This document shows, piece after piece, positions 55,103 to 57,220 of a DNA stretch of 57,220 nucleotides. Position 1 is the stretch's first letter. Every line of letters begins with the position of its first letter. A model generated the notes under the pieces. The model did not search any database. It worked only from the letters and a program-made list of their open reading frames with translations, and was not told where the DNA came from. The DNA is from Geobacter sp. UBA5735. Its GTDB lineage: Bacteria; Desulfobacterota; Desulfuromonadia; Geobacterales; Geobacteraceae. The stretch is from positions 1 through 57,220 of the forward strand of contig DIFZ01000021.1 of NCBI GenBank assembly GCA_002419385.1, written 5' to 3'. The position numbers were made by a program, and so were the translations under genes.

Positions 55103-57154
55103 ATGCACAAGAAGTGTCCGGTTGGCCCCCGTGCCGGCAAATCGATGTTCTCGAGAAAATTCCTTCATGTCGCCATCACCGGAGGGCTGTTCCTGGTGCT
55201 GTTCGCGTCCCCGGCCGTTGCCCGGGAGAGTTACGTCAGGTATCCCGTTCTGTCTTCCGGATACAGTTCCATAAAGGTTTTTGACAGGGAAAGGCGTTAT
55301 GTCGGCCGGATTCCCTCGGAAAACAGGTACTGGGCTCCCATAGACCGGATACCCGCGTTCCTGCAAAAGGCTGTCGTGGCGATAGAAGACACCCGTTTCT
55401 ACGGGCACGGCGGCATTGATGTGCGGGGAATCGCAAGGGCACTGGTGAAAGACGTGGTCAAGGGCAAAATGGTGGAGGGCGGCTCCACCATCACCCAGCA
55501 ACTGATCAAGAACAAGTACCTTTCCGGCGAGAAAACCATTGACAGGAAGCTCAAGGAAGCGCAGCTCGCCATGGAATATGAGCGCAGGTACACGAAGAAA
55601 CAGATCCTGGAGATGTACCTGAACGAAATTTACTACGGCAACGGCGCCTACGGCATCGTTCAGGCTGCCCGTCTCTATTTCGACAAGAACCCTGAGCAGC
55701 TGACCGATGCAGAATGCAGCCTCCTTGCCGGAGTGCCGAAAAACCCGTCCCGCTACAACCCCCTGGGGCCCCCTGCAGACGTGGGCGCACGCAGGGGCCT
55801 TGTGCTCAGGCGGATGCAGGAACTGGGGATCATTTCCCGCCAGCAGGAGCGCACGCTGCGGAACCAGCGGGTCACGGTCATCAAGAGCGGCCAGGCTTCT
55901 TCTTATGTGGCCCATATACGCAACAAGCTGAAAGAGCAGTATGGCGCGGGTATAGTCGATCAGGGCGGTCTGGATGTCATCGCCGCGCTGGACCTCAGGA
56001 TGCAGAAAAGTGCTGAAAAGGTTGTGCAGGAAGGTGTGAAGCGGATTTCCCCCCAGCTCCAGGGGGCACTGTTGTCACTTGACCCCGCAAGCGGGGATGT
56101 CCTGGCGGCAGTGGGGGGCGTGGATTCGGGCAGGAATTCCTACAACCGCGCTTTCTATGCCAGGCGCCAGCCCGGGTCGGCAATCAAGCCGTTCATTTAC
56201 GCGGCTGCATTGGAGAAGGGATATACCGCTGCCAGTTTTCTCAACGATTCGCCCGTCACCTACCAGGGCGGAAACAACGGTATCTGGCGACCCCGGAATT
56301 ACGGAAATGAAGTCTATGGGGAACTGCCCCTGCGGAAGGCGCTTGCCTATTCCAATAATGTCATCACGGTGAAACTGCTGGAGGCTGTCGGCGTTTCCAA
56401 CTTTACCGAATTCACGGACAACCTGGGCCTGCCGATGCACGGCCGCAACGATCTGACCCTTGCTCTCGGGACGGAAGAAGTAACCCTCAGCGATCTGGTC
56501 GCCGCTTACGCTCCCTTTGCCAATGGCGGCCTCCGGGCCAAGCCCCGGACCATTATCCGCATCTATGACCGCTATCGCCGCGCCTGGACGGAGAATCCGC
56601 CGTCAGTCGTGCCGGTGCTGTCTCCGGCAACCGCTTTTGTCACAACCCAGATGCTGAAGGATGTCCTGGCCTACGGAACCGCCAAGAATCTGAAAAAATT
56701 CAGCCAGGAGCGGCCCTCGGCGGGCAAGACCGGCACTACCGACGACTATCGCGACGCCTGGTTCATCGGTTACACCCCCCAAGTCGTGACCGGTGTCTGG
56801 GTGGGGCATGACAAGCCAAGGCCGGGCGGCAGGGGGTTCACCGGCGGAGCGGTCGCTGCTCCCCTATGGGGTCAGTTCATGCGTTCAGCCCTGGCCGGTA
56901 AGCCGGCTGTCGATTTCCAGAAGCCCGAGACGGTCGTTTCCGTCCGGATCGACCCTTCCGCAGGGTATCTGGCAACACCCGGCTGTCCCCAGCAGCGGGA
57001 TGAATATTTTGTGTCCGGGACCGAGCCGACCGAGTACTGCCCGAATCATGGCGGTCCGGGCGTTCCTCCTCCTGAAGCCGGGGAGACCGTGGAACCTGGC
57101 GATGGTGTTCAACCGGGCACCACCGACGACATCGGTGATGTCGTCCCCGAATAG
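55103..57154 (+). CDS. Class A penicillin-binding protein (PBP1A type)
   Basis: This 683-residue bifunctional enzyme polymerises and cross-links peptidoglycan. One membrane segment (about 20-40) anchors it. The glycosyltransferase domain has AIEDTRFYGHGG (Glu95), GGSTITQQLIKN and RKLKEAQLAME. The transpeptidase domain has the active Ser359 in SAIK, YSNN and KTGTTD. The C-terminus after residue 620 is an acidic, Pro/Gly-rich tail. Shorter than E. coli PBP1A because the OB insert is missing. Confidence 0.93.
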   Translation: MHKKCPVGPRAGKSMFSRKFLHVAITGGLFLVLFASPAVARESYVRYPVLSSGYSSIKVFDRERRYVGRIPSENRYWAPIDRIPAFLQKAVVAIEDTRFYGHGGIDVRGIARALVKDVVKGKMVEGGSTITQQLIKNKYLSGEKTIDRKLKEAQLAMEYERRYTKKQILEMYLNEIYYGNGAYGIVQAARLYFDKNPEQLTDAECSLLAGVPKNPSRYNPLGPPADVGARRGLVLRRMQELGIISRQQERTLRNQRVTVIKSGQASSYVAHIRNKLKEQYGAGIVDQGGLDVIAALDLRMQKSAEKVVQEGVKRISPQLQGALLSLDPASGDVLAAVGGVDSGRNSYNRAFYARRQPGSAIKPFIYAAALEKGYTAASFLNDSPVTYQGGNNGIWRPRNYGNEVYGELPLRKALAYSNNVITVKLLEAVGVSNFTEFTDNLGLPMHGRNDLTLALGTEEVTLSDLVAAYAPFANGGLRAKPRTIIRIYDRYRRAWTENPPSVVPVLSPATAFVTTQMLKDVLAYGTAKNLKKFSQERPSAGKTGTTDDYRDAWFIGYTPQVVTGVWVGHDKPRPGGRGFTGGAVAAPLWGQFMRSALAGKPAVDFQKPETVVSVRIDPSAGYLATPGCPQQRDEYFVSGTEPTEYCPNHGGPGVPPPEAGETVEPGDGVQPGTTDDIGDVVPE

Positions 57155-57165
57155 CCGGACGGCGT

Positions 57166-57220
57166 CTACCGCGTCGGCTTGTCCAGCGCGAAGACCGATA
57201 GTGTCAAAAGTTCTATGAAA
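57166..57220 (-). CDS. Possible C-terminus of a minus-strand gene (partial)
   Basis: On the minus strand one frame is open from the window end to TAG at 57166-57168 and ends FALDKPTR. Too short to identify; included only because it lies convergent to the penicillin-binding protein gene. Confidence 0.3.
   Translation of the reverse strand, partial: FIELLTLSVFALDKPTR

Overview
The window looks like a piece of a GC-rich Desulfuromonadota (Geobacter-type) chromosome. This is an inference from gene content: PocR/PAS and SBP-type sensor kinases, a PEP-CTERM protein, a V4R regulator, CstA, and AT-rich intergenic gaps between GC-rich genes. No rRNA or tRNA gene, integrase, transposase gene or CRISPR array was found.

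Region 1 (1-15754, all + strand, nearly gapless) is the 3' part of an extracellular contractile injection system (eCIS, phage-tail-like particle). It runs through two small proteins, a tube/baseplate adaptor, a LysM baseplate protein, a late-control-D hub, a gpV spike, a gp25 wedge, two large baseplate assembly proteins, a P2-gpI-like tail protein and a 950-residue DUF6519-type protein with a beta-helix-like part. It ends in two DUF4157 (HELTH) proteins that are the likely payloads. The first payload has a C-terminal transglutaminase-like Cys-His-Asp region; the C-terminus of the second is unrecognised. Sheath, inner tube and ATPase genes must lie upstream of base 1.

Region 2 (15755-23700) holds ychF split by a one-base shortage in a G8 tract, a ferredoxin-tailed aldo/keto reductase, a tiny zinc-ribbon gene, a MutY-like glycosylase without the Fe-S cluster, and a minus-strand pair of secreted proteins (four SdrD-type repeats; PEP-CTERM). 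A remnant of a response-regulator receiver follows.

Region 3 (23760-38763) holds a 1445-residue sensor kinase, a gntR-trpB-trpA operon with an apparent autoregulatory operator, murB, a LysR regulator, leuB, a methyltransferase, a four-S1-domain protein, and a V4R plus zinc-motif regulator pair. Two full copies and one degenerate copy of a ~172-bp repeat with terminal inverted repeats lie here and at the end of region 2.

Region 4 (38828-57220) has a second SBP-type sensor kinase, cstA preceded by two perfect DnaA boxes, and a metal-homeostasis block: an outer-membrane barrel and MerR regulator divergent from a Zn/Cd/Pb ATPase and ZIP transporter, with a classic 20-bp-spacer MerR promoter. It continues with a membrane protein, a neutral zinc metallopeptidase, a small conserved protein, tex, a secreted 11-mer repeat protein, an M15 endolysin-like peptidase and a class A penicillin-binding protein.
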